A stretch of DNA of 64,000 nt from Nevskiaceae bacterium (GCA_004298465.1 SCRT01000019.1:1-64000), one strand, 5' to 3'; positions 49,213 to 58,313 are shown, counted from the first letter of the stretch. Notes: a model not told the origin generated them from the sequence alone. Numbers and translations are program-made.

Positions 49213-50184
49213 ATGGAGGAACCGAAGAAGCCAAGGTTGCTGGATCAGCTGCGAGCTGCCGTGCGTGCGCGGCACTACAGCTTGCGGACGGAACAGGCGT
49301 ATCACGACTGGGTGAAGCGGTTCATCCTGTTCCATGGCAAGCGACACCCGCGCGAGATGGGCGCGCCGGAAGTCACGGCGTTCCTGACGCATCTTGCAAC
49401 CACGCGACACGTTTCCGCCTCCACACAGAATCAGGCGCGCAGCGCCCTGCTGTTTCTGTACAAGCGGGTGCTCGGCATCGACCTGCCCTGGCTGGACGAA
49501 GTGGTGGTGGCCAAGCGCGGGCAACGGTTGCCTGTCGTGCTCACGCCCTCTGAAGTTCGTGCGTTGCTCGGGCATACGAGCGGAACCATGGGGCTGGTGA
49601 TCGGTGTCTTGTATGGCACGGGAATGCGGCTGCTGGAATGCCTGCGGCTGCGTGTGAAAGACGTGGAGTTGACGCGGCGGGAGTTGGTGGTGCGCCAAGG
49701 CAAGGGGAACAAGGACCGGGTTACTGTGTTGCCGGAGAATCTGGTGTTACCGTTGCAGCAGCATCTTGTGCGCGTGAAGGCGTTGCATGACCTGGATCTG
49801 GCGGAAGGCTTCGGGGAAGTTTTCCTGCCGGATGCGCTGGCCGAGAAATACAGGGACGCTCCGCGGATGTGGGGATGGCAATGGGTGTTTCCCAGCCCGG
49901 TCAGGTCGATTGACCCACGCTCTGGTGCAGCGCGCCGCCACCATATCTATCCCGAGAGCGTGCAGCGGGCGGTACGCGAGGCCGCGCGCGCCGCGGATAT
50001 TGCCAAGCCGTGTACGCCGCACGTGTTACGCCATAGTTTCGCCACGCACTTGCTGCAAGCGGGTTACGACATCCGCACGGTGCAGGAGCTGCTCGGCCAC
50101 AAAGATGTGAAGACCACGATGATCTACACCCACGTCCTGAATCGTGGAGGGCGAGGCGTGGTCAGCCCTTTCGACGCGCTGTAG
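49213..50184 (+). CDS. intI: Integron integrase IntI
   Basis: Tyrosine recombinase that integrates and excises cassettes at attI and attC. 323 residues, full length. The N-terminal SAM-like domain has [18 protein letters not shown]. Catalytic residues are intact: Arg in GTGMRLLE, Lys in GKGNKDR, His-x-x-Arg in [11 protein letters not shown], His in [10 protein letters not shown] and Tyr in IYTH. The integron-specific insertion is present (LPDALAEKY, then WGWQWVFPS). It is divergent from the cassettes, as required. Its last 33 bp are repeated 104 bp downstream. Confidence 0.96.
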   Translation: MEEPKKPRLLDQLRAAVRARHYSLRTEQAYHDWVKRFILFHGKRHPREMGAPEVTAFLTHLATTRHVSASTQNQARSALLFLYKRVLGIDLPWLDEVVVAKRGQRLPVVLTPSEVRALLGHTSGTMGLVIGVLYGTGMRLLECLRLRVKDVELTRRELVVRQGKGNKDRVTVLPENLVLPLQQHLVRVKALHDLDLAEGFGEVFLPDALAEKYRDAPRMWGWQWVFPSPVRSIDPRSGAARRHHIYPESVQRAVREAARAADIAKPCTPHVLRHSFATHLLQAGYDIRTVQELLGHKDVKTTMIYTHVLNRGGRGVVSPFDAL

Positions 50185-50350
50185 CACGGAAGGGCTGAGG
50201 CGAAGCATTGCTTCGCCAACGCCGAGCGCCCGGAGGCTATGCCGGAGGGCCGGACCGAGGCGTGGTCAGCCCTTTCGACGCGCTGTAGCGAAGGAAGGGC
50301 CCTGACGAAGCACTGCTACGCCAGCGGCGATCGCCCGTAGTGGCTGGTTG
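50152..50350 (+). repeat. Tandem duplication of the intI 3' end
   Basis: A 33-bp stretch covering the last codons and stop of intI (50152-50184) recurs exactly at 50256-50288, an offset of 104 bp. About 60 bp after each copy are also related but diverged. The first copy carries a perfect hairpin GGCGAAGC-ATT-GCTTCGCC (50199-50217), which is broken in the second. This and the fragment at 50364-50519 fill the gene-free stretch 50185-50512. Confidence 0.85.
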
Positions 50351-50363
50351 GGAGCACGGTCGG

Positions 50364-50519
50364 TCAGGGCGGATGGATGGCGATGTTCTCCACTCGAAAC
50401 ACGATGCGCCCCTGCACCTGCCGGAAGTCCACATGGGTGACTTGCCACGGGTCGGAAAACTCCAGGCCTTGGGAGGTTAACAACGCTTCCGCTGCCGATG
50501 CCTCAGTGCGATTCAGGAG
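50364..50519 (-). pseudogene. Short coding remnant, possibly ISL3-type transposase N-terminus
   Basis: An open leftward frame of about 51 codons ending TGA at 50364-50366, with no start codon, contains FSDPWQVTHVDFRQVQGRIVF. A DPW-x-V start followed by a beta strand is typical of the N-terminus of ISL3-family transposases, but the match is short. It may simply be unrelated debris. Confidence 0.35.
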
Positions 50520-50950
50520 CTACGGATTCTCCCGGATTCATCTCCCGAATCGAGAGAGCCATTTTTATTGGTTTCATGCTTCATTTTCATCGCAATGCAG
50601 GGGAATTGAATCCAGAATGAAAAATAGAAGAATGTTAAATACCAATATAGTGATATGAACTGCATTCCGAGCTTTTCATGTACTGCCAAGAGCAAGTAAT
50701 CATATATGAAAAGAGGAAACGTCAGATAAAAAGCCAGCCAGCACGAATTGACGATATGTTGTTGGTTGTTCCAGTAATGTTTCAACGTATAGTGGGTAAT
50801 CGGAAAATACAGTATGGTAACAAGTGGTAAAATCAAAATCTCGGCCCATAAAGGCCATTGTTGATAATAATCCGGAAGACCGATCAAATAAAAAATTGAC
50901 CAAGTGATAAAGCTGTAAATCAGCAGCTGGAAATGTTTTTTTATGTTCAT
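50513..50950 (-). CDS. Hypothetical AT-rich membrane protein
   Basis: 145 residues, strongly hydrophobic with about four membrane helices (7-25, 36-52, 66-87, 98-120) rich in Tyr, Phe, Trp and Leu. The C-terminus is polar (HETNKNGSLDSGDESG). AT-rich codons (AAA, ATA, TTT) contrast sharply with the neighbours, so recent transfer is likely. Upstream AAGGT precedes the ATG, and a leftward TTGTCA with TTTAAT 18 bases later could be its promoter. No family recognised. It lies between the integron and speA. Confidence 0.6.
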   Translation of the reverse strand: MNIKKHFQLLIYSFITWSIFYLIGLPDYYQQWPLWAEILILPLVTILYFPITHYTLKHYWNNQQHIVNSCWLAFYLTFPLFIYDYLLLAVHEKLGMQFISLYWYLTFFYFSFWIQFPCIAMKMKHETNKNGSLDSGDESGRIRSS

Positions 50951-51193
50951 GTGTTGACCTTATAAAAATTGTTAATTAAAATCAGCAATTCATGAATTGA
51001 CAAAATTGAGTGGATCGTCTCTGTCTTTTGGGAGGGATATATGATTCGCTTGAACTTGATCGGGATGTTATTTTGTTCTGATTCTATTGAACAAGACCTT
51101 TGCAAGGGTGCTTTTTACCGGCCTTACATCAGGTGTCCGATATTATCTTATTGAATCCTGCGAAGCCAACTGGAAACCGTTCTTGAGGCCGGT

Positions 51194-53098
51194 TTAAGAA
51201 AAATACGTATATCCGCTCAGCCCCGCTTCCAGTTCCGCGAGTAATTGAGCGCGGCGTGCTTCGGGAAGTGATACGTCTGCAAGTTTGCGGCGGTAGCTGG
51301 CGGCGAGGGTCTTGGGTTCGAGGTGGACGTAGCGCAGCAGGTCGGCGGCGGTGTCGCCGGGTTCCACGCCGTCCAGCCGCCAGCCATCCGGCGCCGTTGC
51401 GTCCAGCACGACGTTGACGGCGTGGGTGTCGCCGAACAGGTTGTGCATGTCGCCGAGGATTTCCTGGTAGGCGCCGACGAGGAACAGCCCGATGAGGTCG
51501 TTTTCCCCATGGCGCCGGGCATGCAGGGCCAGCGTCGGCATCAGCCCTTCGCGGTCCACGTATTGCACGAGCTTGCCGTCGGAGTCGCAGGTCAGGTCGC
51601 AAAGCGTGGCGCGCACGTCGGGGCGTTCATCCAGGCGCTGCAGCGGCACGATGGGGAACACCTGGTCGATGGCCCAGGCGTCCGGGATGGACTGGAAGAT
51701 CGACAGGTTCATGAAGTATTTCGGCGCGAGCTTTTGCGCCAGCACGTCGGCCGCTTCGCGGTGCGCGCGGATGGAAAGGTCGAGCAGCGGCTGCACGGCG
51801 CGGGCGATGCCGTAATACGCGGTTTCGGCCTGGGCGCGCTGCGCCAGCGAAAGCCGGCCCTGCACGTACTGGGCACGCGCTTCGTTCAGCAGCGCTTCGG
51901 CATCGTGCAGCGTTTCCAGCGGTTCGTCCGCGGCGTGGCCCAGCAGGGCGTGGAAGTCGTGCAGCACTTGCGGGGCGGTGTCGGGCGGCGGCACGGGGGC
52001 GGCGGTTTCCGGCAGCGTGTCCTCGTCCACGATGGTGGTGAGGATGACGGCGTGGTGCGCGGTAAGGGCACGGCCGGATTCGGAGATCACATCGGGTTCC
52101 GGCTCGCCCGCCTGCGCGCAGGCCTGCTGCAGCGTGCGCAGGATGTTGTGGGCGTATTCGCGCACGCTGTAGTTCATGGAACAGAACGAACGGCTGCGTG
52201 TGCCTTCGTAGTCCACGCCGAGGCCGCCGCCGACGTCCACGGTGGACACCGGCGCGCCGAGACGGCGCAGTTCGACGTAGTAGCGCGCCGTTTCCTGCAG
52301 CCCGCGACGGATATCGCCGACGTTCGCGACTTGCGAACCCAGATGCACGTGCAGCATGTCCACCGCGTCCAGGTGCCCGGCGGCGCGCAGCGTGTCCACG
52401 GCTTCCATGATCTGCGGCGCGGTCAGCCCGAACTTGGATTTCTCGCCGCCGGTGTTCTGCTGGGTGCTGGAAAAGCGCGACGACAGGCGCACGCGCAGGC
52501 CGATGCTGGGCTTTACGTCGAGGTCGCGCGCCGCTTCCAGCACTAGCGGCAGCTCGGAAAGCTTCTCGACGACGATGTGGACGGTATGGCCGAGCAGCGT
52601 GCCGATCAGCGCGCGACGAATGTATTCGCGGTCCTTGTAGCCGTTGCAGACGATCAGCGCACCGGCGGGCGCGAGGCCGAGCACGGCGGCGAGCTCCGGC
52701 TTGCTGCCGGCTTCCAGCCCGATGCGTGGCGGGCCGTCCTTGCGGCAGGCGTGCGCGACGAGCGCCTCCACCACCGCGGCCTGCTGGTTGGTCTTGATCG
52801 GGTATACCGCCGTGTAGCGGCCGCGGTAGTCGAGCGCGTCGATGACGCTGGCGAAGGCGGCGTTGAGCGTATCCACGCGGTCGCGCAGCACGTCCGTGAA
52901 GCGCACCAGCACCGGCAGCTTCAAGCCTTGCGATGTGAGTTTGGCAGTCAGCGCCGACAAGTCCACCACGCCGCCGCCATCACGCCGCGGGCGCATGACA
53001 AGATGGCCGTTGGCCGCAACGTCGGCATAGCCGTCGCTCCATTGCGGGATGTTGTACAGCGCGGCGGAGTCGGCAACGGTCCAGGATTTATCGGGCAT
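51194..53098 (-). CDS. speA: Biosynthetic arginine decarboxylase SpeA
   Basis: PLP enzyme (fold III) converting arginine to agmatine, the first step to putrescine. 634 residues. The PLP lysine is in VYPIKTNQQ near residue 97. HVHLGSQV, VDVGGGLGVDYEG and SESGRALTAHHAV are conserved cofactor and active-site strands, and the long C-terminal domain ends GYTYFS. Agmatine use needs further enzymes not in this window; speE downstream on the other strand completes spermidine synthesis. A REP pair lies just upstream. Confidence 0.97.
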   Translation of the reverse strand: MPDKSWTVADSAALYNIPQWSDGYADVAANGHLVMRPRRDGGGVVDLSALTAKLTSQGLKLPVLVRFTDVLRDRVDTLNAAFASVIDALDYRGRYTAVYPIKTNQQAAVVEALVAHACRKDGPPRIGLEAGSKPELAAVLGLAPAGALIVCNGYKDREYIRRALIGTLLGHTVHIVVEKLSELPLVLEAARDLDVKPSIGLRVRLSSRFSSTQQNTGGEKSKFGLTAPQIMEAVDTLRAAGHLDAVDMLHVHLGSQVANVGDIRRGLQETARYYVELRRLGAPVSTVDVGGGLGVDYEGTRSRSFCSMNYSVREYAHNILRTLQQACAQAGEPEPDVISESGRALTAHHAVILTTIVDEDTLPETAAPVPPPDTAPQVLHDFHALLGHAADEPLETLHDAEALLNEARAQYVQGRLSLAQRAQAETAYYGIARAVQPLLDLSIRAHREAADVLAQKLAPKYFMNLSIFQSIPDAWAIDQVFPIVPLQRLDERPDVRATLCDLTCDSDGKLVQYVDREGLMPTLALHARRHGENDLIGLFLVGAYQEILGDMHNLFGDTHAVNVVLDATAPDGWRLDGVEPGDTAADLLRYVHLEPKTLAASYRRKLADVSLPEARRAQLLAELEAGLSGYTYFS

Positions 53099-53184
53099 GG
53101 CATTCAGCCGCGGCGGATGCGGCGGCAGATCGTTGGCTGGAGGAAGGGGGCGTATCAGAGGAGCAATCGGGGATGAAGCGACAG

Positions 53185-53250
53185 GTCGCCTGCAGGCAGG
53201 CTCCTACAGGTAATTTTCCGGTTTCTTGTAGGAGCGAGCCTGCTCGCGAC
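53185..53250. repeat. Inverted pair of REP palindromes
   Basis: Two REP units face each other: GTCGCCTGCAGGCAGG followed by CTCCTACA (53185-53208), and TGTAGGAGCGAGCC followed by TGCTCGCGAC (53227-53250). The form is like the Pseudomonas REP (core TGTAGGAGCGAGC). It lies between yggS and speA, so it may stabilise or limit read-through mRNA. No RAYT transposase gene is in the window. Confidence 0.85.
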
Positions 53251-53284
53251 AGGTGAAGGCCCCGCGTCGGGCCTGGTGAGCAGG

Positions 53285-54067
53285 TCAAGACGCGGCATCC
53301 GCTGGGGAGTCGGGCGCTGTGCCTGGCCAATAGTAGCTGTCGGGCGTCTTGCGGGCGCCGAAGATCGCCTGGCCGACACGCACGATGGTGGCGCCTTCCT
53401 CGATCGCCAGCTCGAAGTCGCCGGACATGCCCATGGAAAGTTCGTCCATGTCAATGCCATCGGGCGCGGTTTGGCGCAGCTGCTCGCGCAGTGCGCGCAG
53501 CTTGACGAAGCACGGGCGCACCCGGGCCGGGTCGGGCGAGAACAGCGCCAGCGTCATCAGGCCGCGGACGCGCAGCGATGAAAAGGCCGGCAGTTGCTTG
53601 ACGAAAGCTTCCACGGCATCAGGCGCGAGGCCGTATTTCTGTTCCTCGTGTGAAGTGTTCACCTGCACCAGCACGTCCAGCGCGCGGCCGCGTGCCTGCA
53701 GTCGGCGGTCCAGCGCCTCGGCCACGCGCAGGTTGTCCAGGGCCTGGAACTCGGCTGCGAATTCCGCCACGTCCTTCACCTTGTTTGTCTGCAGGTGGCC
53801 GATGATCGCCCACTTGAGCCCCGGCAGATCGCCCATCGCCTGCCATTTGCGATGCGCTTCCTGCACCTTGTTCTCGCCCATGGTGTGCACGCCGGCGGCA
53901 TAGGCGTTGCGCAGCCGCGCTTCGGAGACGGTCTTCGTCACCGGCAGCAGGCGCACCGTGGCCGGGTCGCGCCCGGCGCGTCGGCAGGCGGCGTCGATGC
54001 GGGTGTGCACGTCCTGCAGATGGTGGCGAAAATCCTCGACGGTAGTGGCGGTGGCGTAGGTGTTCAT
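53285..54067 (-). CDS. PLP homeostasis protein (YggS/PLPBP family)
   Basis: 260 residues from ATG 54067 (a GTG six bases upstream is possible). Single-domain PLP-binding TIM-barrel fold. The PLP lysine is in LLPVTKTVSEA; GENKVQEAHRKW, WAIIGHLQTNKVK and LSMGMSGDFELAIEEGATIVRVG (in pieces) are family hallmarks. It buffers pyridoxal phosphate in the cytoplasm. The C-terminus has a short nonconserved tail (YYWPGTAPDSPADAAS). Confidence 0.93.
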   Translation of the reverse strand: MNTYATATTVEDFRHHLQDVHTRIDAACRRAGRDPATVRLLPVTKTVSEARLRNAYAAGVHTMGENKVQEAHRKWQAMGDLPGLKWAIIGHLQTNKVKDVAEFAAEFQALDNLRVAEALDRRLQARGRALDVLVQVNTSHEEQKYGLAPDAVEAFVKQLPAFSSLRVRGLMTLALFSPDPARVRPCFVKLRALREQLRQTAPDGIDMDELSMGMSGDFELAIEEGATIVRVGQAIFGARKTPDSYYWPGTAPDSPADAAS

Positions 54068-54104
54068 GCCCACAAGTTTAGGCGCTGCGCGTCGCTCGCG
54101 GCGG

Positions 54105-56507
54105 TCATTTGAACGTGAATGTGAGGTCGGCGGTGTAGTAGCGGCCGCGATCCTTGCGCACCGCCGCGTAGTTGCCGGGTGCTTCCGGTTCGTTGACGAT
54201 CTGGTCGGTGATCGGGCGGTTCGTCAGGTTGTGGGCGATGAGCGCCAGCGACCACATTCCGCTGGGGTCGCCGAACATGACGCGGGCGTTGAGCGTGGTC
54301 AGCCCGCCCTGGTACTTGTTCGCGCGGTCGTCATCCACGTCGAGGTAGCGGCCGCTCTGGTAAAGCACGTCGAAGAACGTGCCGGCCTCGACGCGATATG
54401 GCAGCGGAACGCGGTAGCCGGGCGTAAGGGCCAGCATCCACTTCGGCGCGAAGGCCAGCGGGCGGCCTGTCAGGTCCTGCGTCTTCTGGCCGGTGGCGGC
54501 GGTCTGCGCCACGGTGGCCGGCGCATTCGGGTAGGACGTGTACTGCGCGTTGGCATAGCCGGCGGACAGATGCAGCGAGGCGCGCTCGAAGGGCAGCCAT
54601 TCCACGTCCATCTCGAAGCCGCGGGAACGGGCGCTGGCGGCGTTCAGCGTCACGAAGTCGGAGTTCAGCAGCGTGGACACCTGCAGGTTCTTGAAACGCG
54701 TCCAGAACACGTCCGCATGGGCGCGCAGCGGCCGGCCGAACACCGTGGTCAGCGTCTTGGCGCCGAGCTCGTAGTTGTCTGCCCGTTCCGGCCCGAAGGA
54801 CAGGTGGTTGTCGTTGAGCGCGATGGCGTTGAAGCCGCCGCTCTTGTAGCCGCGCGTGAATGTCAGGTACACGCTGCTGCGCCTGTTCGGCGCCCACTGG
54901 AAGCCGAACTTCGGCGAGAACTCGCGTTCCAGGTTCGACACCCGCTGGTCGAAATTCCGCTGGCTGGAGATCTGCGGAATGATGAGGCTGTCGGTATGGC
55001 TGAAGGCGAAGCCGTGCTTGCGTTCCAGGCTCAGCCGCAGGCCGGCGATCACCGCCCAGTGAGGCACGAAGAACCATTCTCCCTGCGCGTAGGTGGCGTA
55101 GGTGGCGTCGGCCTGCGTCAGGCCGGAGATCGCCGTCGGGTCCCGTTCGCCGATCGCGCCACCGCCGGCATTGATGAGTTGCTGGATGGCGTTGATGTTC
55201 GTCAGCCCGCCGAACGCGCCGCCCAGCACGCCGCCGAGGCCGAGCGGCAGCTGGCCGTTCGTGATGTCGGGATTGCCGGCGAGCAGGTAATTCAGCGTCG
55301 CGCCGAGGTCCTGCACGTGGAACGCGTTCGTCATCTGGAAAGCGGAGCGCGAGTAGTACAGCCCGGTGACGTAGCTCACCCGGTGCCCAAGGCCGAACAA
55401 CGTCGGCGTGTGGCCGTTGAAGCGGAATTCCTGGCTGAACTGGCGGTAGGGGCTGGGCCGCGTCAGCGTGTTCTCCACGAACGGCACCGGGCTGAAATCC
55501 GCGTCGATGTCGCGCCGGTCGGTGCGTGCCTGCGCGAACGCGGTGGTGCTGGTCAGGCTCAGCCCGGTCTTTCCCCAGCTCGGCAGGAAGTCGTAGGTGA
55601 TGTTCGATACCACGCCGCGCGTGTCGGTGACGTTTTCCGACGGCGTGTTCGCGGAATTCGTGTTGTTGTCCAGCCCGAACTGGATGTCCGGGTCGTAGGA
55701 GCGAAACAGCGCCGCCATCCGCGGTGTCACGGTCGTGAGCTTGAACAGGTTGTTGTGGCGCCGCTGGGTGGAGACGAAGGCTTCGAGGTCGACCGTCAGT
55801 TCGTCCGTCGGCGTGTAGCGCGCGCGGATGCGGCCGGAGTCCTGGTTGGTGTTGCGTTCGTGGCGTTTCAGGAACGTGTTCCAGAGCACGCCGCGGTCGC
55901 CGTGCTCGATGTTCGCGGATGCGCGGATCGAGAGCCTGTCGCCCACCGGCACCTGCACCACCGGGCGGAACGAGCGGTCGCCGTCCGAATTCATCAGGTA
56001 TTCGCTGCGCAGCAGCCACTGGTTGCGCGGCATGGCGCTGTGCAGCTCGAACAGCCCGGCGGAGGCGTTCTTGCCGTACAGCGTGCCCTGCGGCCCGCGC
56101 AGCACCTGGAAGTCCTCCATGTCGTAGAAGAAGGCCGACAGGAATTGCGGCCGGCCGTAGAACACGCCGTCGATCACGGTGCCGACGGAAGGGTCGAAGC
56201 CGGGATTCGAGTCCGGCGTGGCGAAGCCGCGGATCGAGAACTGGCCGGAGTCTGGCGACAGCGAGATCGTCGTGTTCGGGATGTAGCCGTTGAGCTGCTC
56301 GAAGTCCATGGCGCCGACGGCCTTGATCTTCTCCGCGCTCATGGACGTGATCGATGCCGGCACCTGCTCGATCACCTGCTGGGCCTTTTCCGACGTCACG
56401 ACCACCGTCGGCAACTGCGTGGTTTCGGCCCACGGCGCCGCAGCTGGCAGCAGGGCGCCGAGCGCCGCGATGCAAAGACGGACCTGCACGGATGGCAAGG
56501 ATGACAT
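54105..56507 (-). CDS. TonB-dependent outer-membrane receptor
   Basis: 800 residues. A signal peptide (residues 1-27, LCIAALGALLPAAAPWA) precedes a plug domain with FSIRGFATPDSN, VFYGRPQFLSAFF and VLRGPQGTLYGKNASAG. A 22-strand barrel follows, ending in an aromatic residue near the end (ADLTFTFK; the last Phe is penultimate). FTRGYKSGGFNA and RSRGFEMDVEW are common receptor motifs. The ligand is unknown; neighbours (yggS, speE) give no hint. It is divergent from speE. Confidence 0.9.
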   Translation of the reverse strand: MSSLPSVQVRLCIAALGALLPAAAPWAETTQLPTVVVTSEKAQQVIEQVPASITSMSAEKIKAVGAMDFEQLNGYIPNTTISLSPDSGQFSIRGFATPDSNPGFDPSVGTVIDGVFYGRPQFLSAFFYDMEDFQVLRGPQGTLYGKNASAGLFELHSAMPRNQWLLRSEYLMNSDGDRSFRPVVQVPVGDRLSIRASANIEHGDRGVLWNTFLKRHERNTNQDSGRIRARYTPTDELTVDLEAFVSTQRRHNNLFKLTTVTPRMAALFRSYDPDIQFGLDNNTNSANTPSENVTDTRGVVSNITYDFLPSWGKTGLSLTSTTAFAQARTDRRDIDADFSPVPFVENTLTRPSPYRQFSQEFRFNGHTPTLFGLGHRVSYVTGLYYSRSAFQMTNAFHVQDLGATLNYLLAGNPDITNGQLPLGLGGVLGGAFGGLTNINAIQQLINAGGGAIGERDPTAISGLTQADATYATYAQGEWFFVPHWAVIAGLRLSLERKHGFAFSHTDSLIIPQISSQRNFDQRVSNLEREFSPKFGFQWAPNRRSSVYLTFTRGYKSGGFNAIALNDNHLSFGPERADNYELGAKTLTTVFGRPLRAHADVFWTRFKNLQVSTLLNSDFVTLNAASARSRGFEMDVEWLPFERASLHLSAGYANAQYTSYPNAPATVAQTAATGQKTQDLTGRPLAFAPKWMLALTPGYRVPLPYRVEAGTFFDVLYQSGRYLDVDDDRANKYQGGLTTLNARVMFGDPSGMWSLALIAHNLTNRPITDQIVNEPEAPGNYAAVRKDRGRYYTADLTFTFK

Positions 56508-56565
56508 ACCCCTCTCCCTTCCCTGAACACACCGGAGTTTACAAGTTCGAGCGCGCCGCAGCCCT

Positions 56566-56571
56566 TATAAT
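56566..56571 (+). promoter_or_regulatory. Probable speE promoter -10 box
   Basis: Perfect TATAAT 46 bases before the speE ATG. No good -35 at normal spacing. Confidence 0.45.
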
Positions 56572-56617
56572 TTCGCGCCTTGATGCTCGGAGCGTGACGG
56601 TGCAGAAGAATGAAGTG

Positions 56618-57472
56618 ATGGCGGGCTGGTTCACGGAACAGATGGCGGACCAGGGCACGGCGTTTTCGCTCCGGCTCGGCAAGGGTCGGCACCTGCACGG
56701 CGAGAAGACGCCGTACCAGACCATCGACATCTACGACACCGAAACCTTCGGCATCCTGATGGTGATCGACGGCTGCACGATGGTTTCCACGCGTGAGAAC
56801 TTCCTCTACCACGAGATGATGACGCACCCGGCGCTGAATTCGCACGCCGCCCCGCGCGACGTCGCCATCATCGGCGGCGGTGACTGCGGCACGCTCACGC
56901 AGGTGCTGAAGCATCCGGAAGTGCGGCACGCCACGCAGATCGATATCGACGAGCGCGTCACGCGCCTTGCCGAGCAATACTTTCCCGAGTTGACGGAAGT
57001 GGAACGCGACCCGCGCGCGACCTTGCTGTTCGACGACGGCATCAAATGGGTGAAGGATGCGGCGCAGGAGAGCCTCGACCTCATCATCATCGACTCCACC
57101 GACCCGGTCGGCCCGGCGGAAGGGCTGTTCGGCCGCAAGTTCTACAAGGACTGCATCCGCGCGCTGCGCCCCGGCGGGCTGCTCGTGCAGCAGTCGGAAT
57201 CGCCGCTGCTGCACCTCGACCTCATCGCCGAAATGGCCGGCTACATGCACGAAGCCGGCTTTGCCGCCACCCGCCTGCTGCACTTCCCGCAGCCCATCTA
57301 CCCATCCGGCTGGTGGAGCTCGCTGCACGCCCGCAAGGGCGGCACGCAATGGGTGGAACGGCTGGATGCCGCGGCGGTCAAGGCGCTCGGTACGCGCTAC
57401 TACAGCGCGGAAATGCACCGTGCCGCGTTCGTGATGCCGCCGTTCGTCGCGGCACGGCTGGGTACGCGGTAA
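56618..57472 (+). CDS. speE: Polyamine aminopropyltransferase (spermidine synthase) SpeE
   Basis: Transfers an aminopropyl group from decarboxylated SAM to putrescine. 284 residues from ATG 56618; GTG codons at 56594 and 56600 are in frame and possible. Rossmann methyltransferase-like core: FLYHEMMTHPAL, VAIIGGGDCG (usually GGGDGG), IDIDERVTRLAEQYFPEL, and the active-site DSTDPVGPAEGLF. With speA at 51.2 kb it marks a polyamine locus, though the two are on opposite strands with two genes between. Confidence 0.95.
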   Translation: MAGWFTEQMADQGTAFSLRLGKGRHLHGEKTPYQTIDIYDTETFGILMVIDGCTMVSTRENFLYHEMMTHPALNSHAAPRDVAIIGGGDCGTLTQVLKHPEVRHATQIDIDERVTRLAEQYFPELTEVERDPRATLLFDDGIKWVKDAAQESLDLIIIDSTDPVGPAEGLFGRKFYKDCIRALRPGGLLVQQSESPLLHLDLIAEMAGYMHEAGFAATRLLHFPQPIYPSGWWSSLHARKGGTQWVERLDAAAVKALGTRYYSAEMHRAAFVMPPFVAARLGTR

Positions 57473-57484
57473 TCGATGGGATCG

Positions 57485-58264
57485 TCAGCGTGCCGGGCTT
57501 GAAGTGCCGGCATCGCGTGTGCTGGAAGCGCCCGGCAGCCGGAAACGGAAGTCGCACAGCGGGTGGCCGGCTGCGATCGTCTGCGGGCGGGTGAGAGTCA
57601 CGCCCCACATTGCGGCCATGCGCTCGTCCATGCTGCACGCCGCCCACGGCGTCAGTTCCGCCAGCCCGTGGGAGTTGAAGTACGCCGCAATCGGGCAAGC
57701 GGTGACGTCGAACGCGGCTTCCCGATCCGACACCGGGTAGGTCGTGCGCTTGAACGGTCGTGTGAACAGGGTGCGGAACATCAGGTCGTAGGTCCAGCCG
57801 GTACGCCGCACCGGTGACCGGCTCGCCAGCCGTGTCAAGCCGAAGGAGGTGGCCGCCAGCGGCTTGATGGCTGCCCAGGTGATTTCCTGCACGAGATGCT
57901 GCGCCTTCGATTCCGGAACCCCGCTGTTCACGAGCGCGCGGAACAGGGCCGCGTTCCATTCCATGTAACGCAATATGAGGTTCGTGCCCGGAGAGTGGTG
58001 GGGCCGCGTCCGTTTCAGGTCGCGTTGCTCAACGGTGGCCTGCCCCCAGATGCGTCGTGCTTCGGCGTGCGAAAAGGCGTGCCCCAGCGCAGCGAGTGCA
58101 TGACGGCGATACGTCGCCCGTGGAAGACAGAAGCTGAGTGCCCCTGAAAGTGCCATGTCGTCGATCCTTGCATGCAGTGAAGCGACGTTAGCACAGGTTT
58201 GGGTCGGGCTTGACGCTCCGGGAGTCGTGAACTGCGGTGTGTTTTGCGCTTGCTGAAGGTTCAT
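57485..58264 (-). CDS. L-2-amino-thiazoline-4-carboxylate hydrolase-like protein
   Basis: 259 residues from ATG 58264 (a second ATG at 58156 is possible). The C-terminal region matches the ATC_hydrolase family: DVTACPIAAYFNSHGLAEL in two parts, TPWAACSMDERMA, and GHPLCDFRF with its conserved Cys/Asp/Phe. The N-terminal part is helical. Known members open the thiazoline ring to N-carbamoyl-cysteine; many homologues have no known substrate. It is divergent from an amidase gene across about 50 bp and convergent with speE. Confidence 0.75.
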   Translation of the reverse strand: MNLQQAQNTPQFTTPGASSPTQTCANVASLHARIDDMALSGALSFCLPRATYRRHALAALGHAFSHAEARRIWGQATVEQRDLKRTRPHHSPGTNLILRYMEWNAALFRALVNSGVPESKAQHLVQEITWAAIKPLAATSFGLTRLASRSPVRRTGWTYDLMFRTLFTRPFKRTTYPVSDREAAFDVTACPIAAYFNSHGLAELTPWAACSMDERMAAMWGVTLTRPQTIAAGHPLCDFRFRLPGASSTRDAGTSSPAR

Positions 58265-58313
58265 CGCGTCGTGTAGCTTCGTGAGGACAAAAAACTAAAT
58301 GAGGAGAAACGCC

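Noticed and set aside
54060-56504. Long plus-strand frame opposite the TonB-dependent receptor
   Set aside because: Low-complexity Arg/Val/Glu-rich translation with no motif; the receptor on the other strand has signal peptide, plug and barrel.
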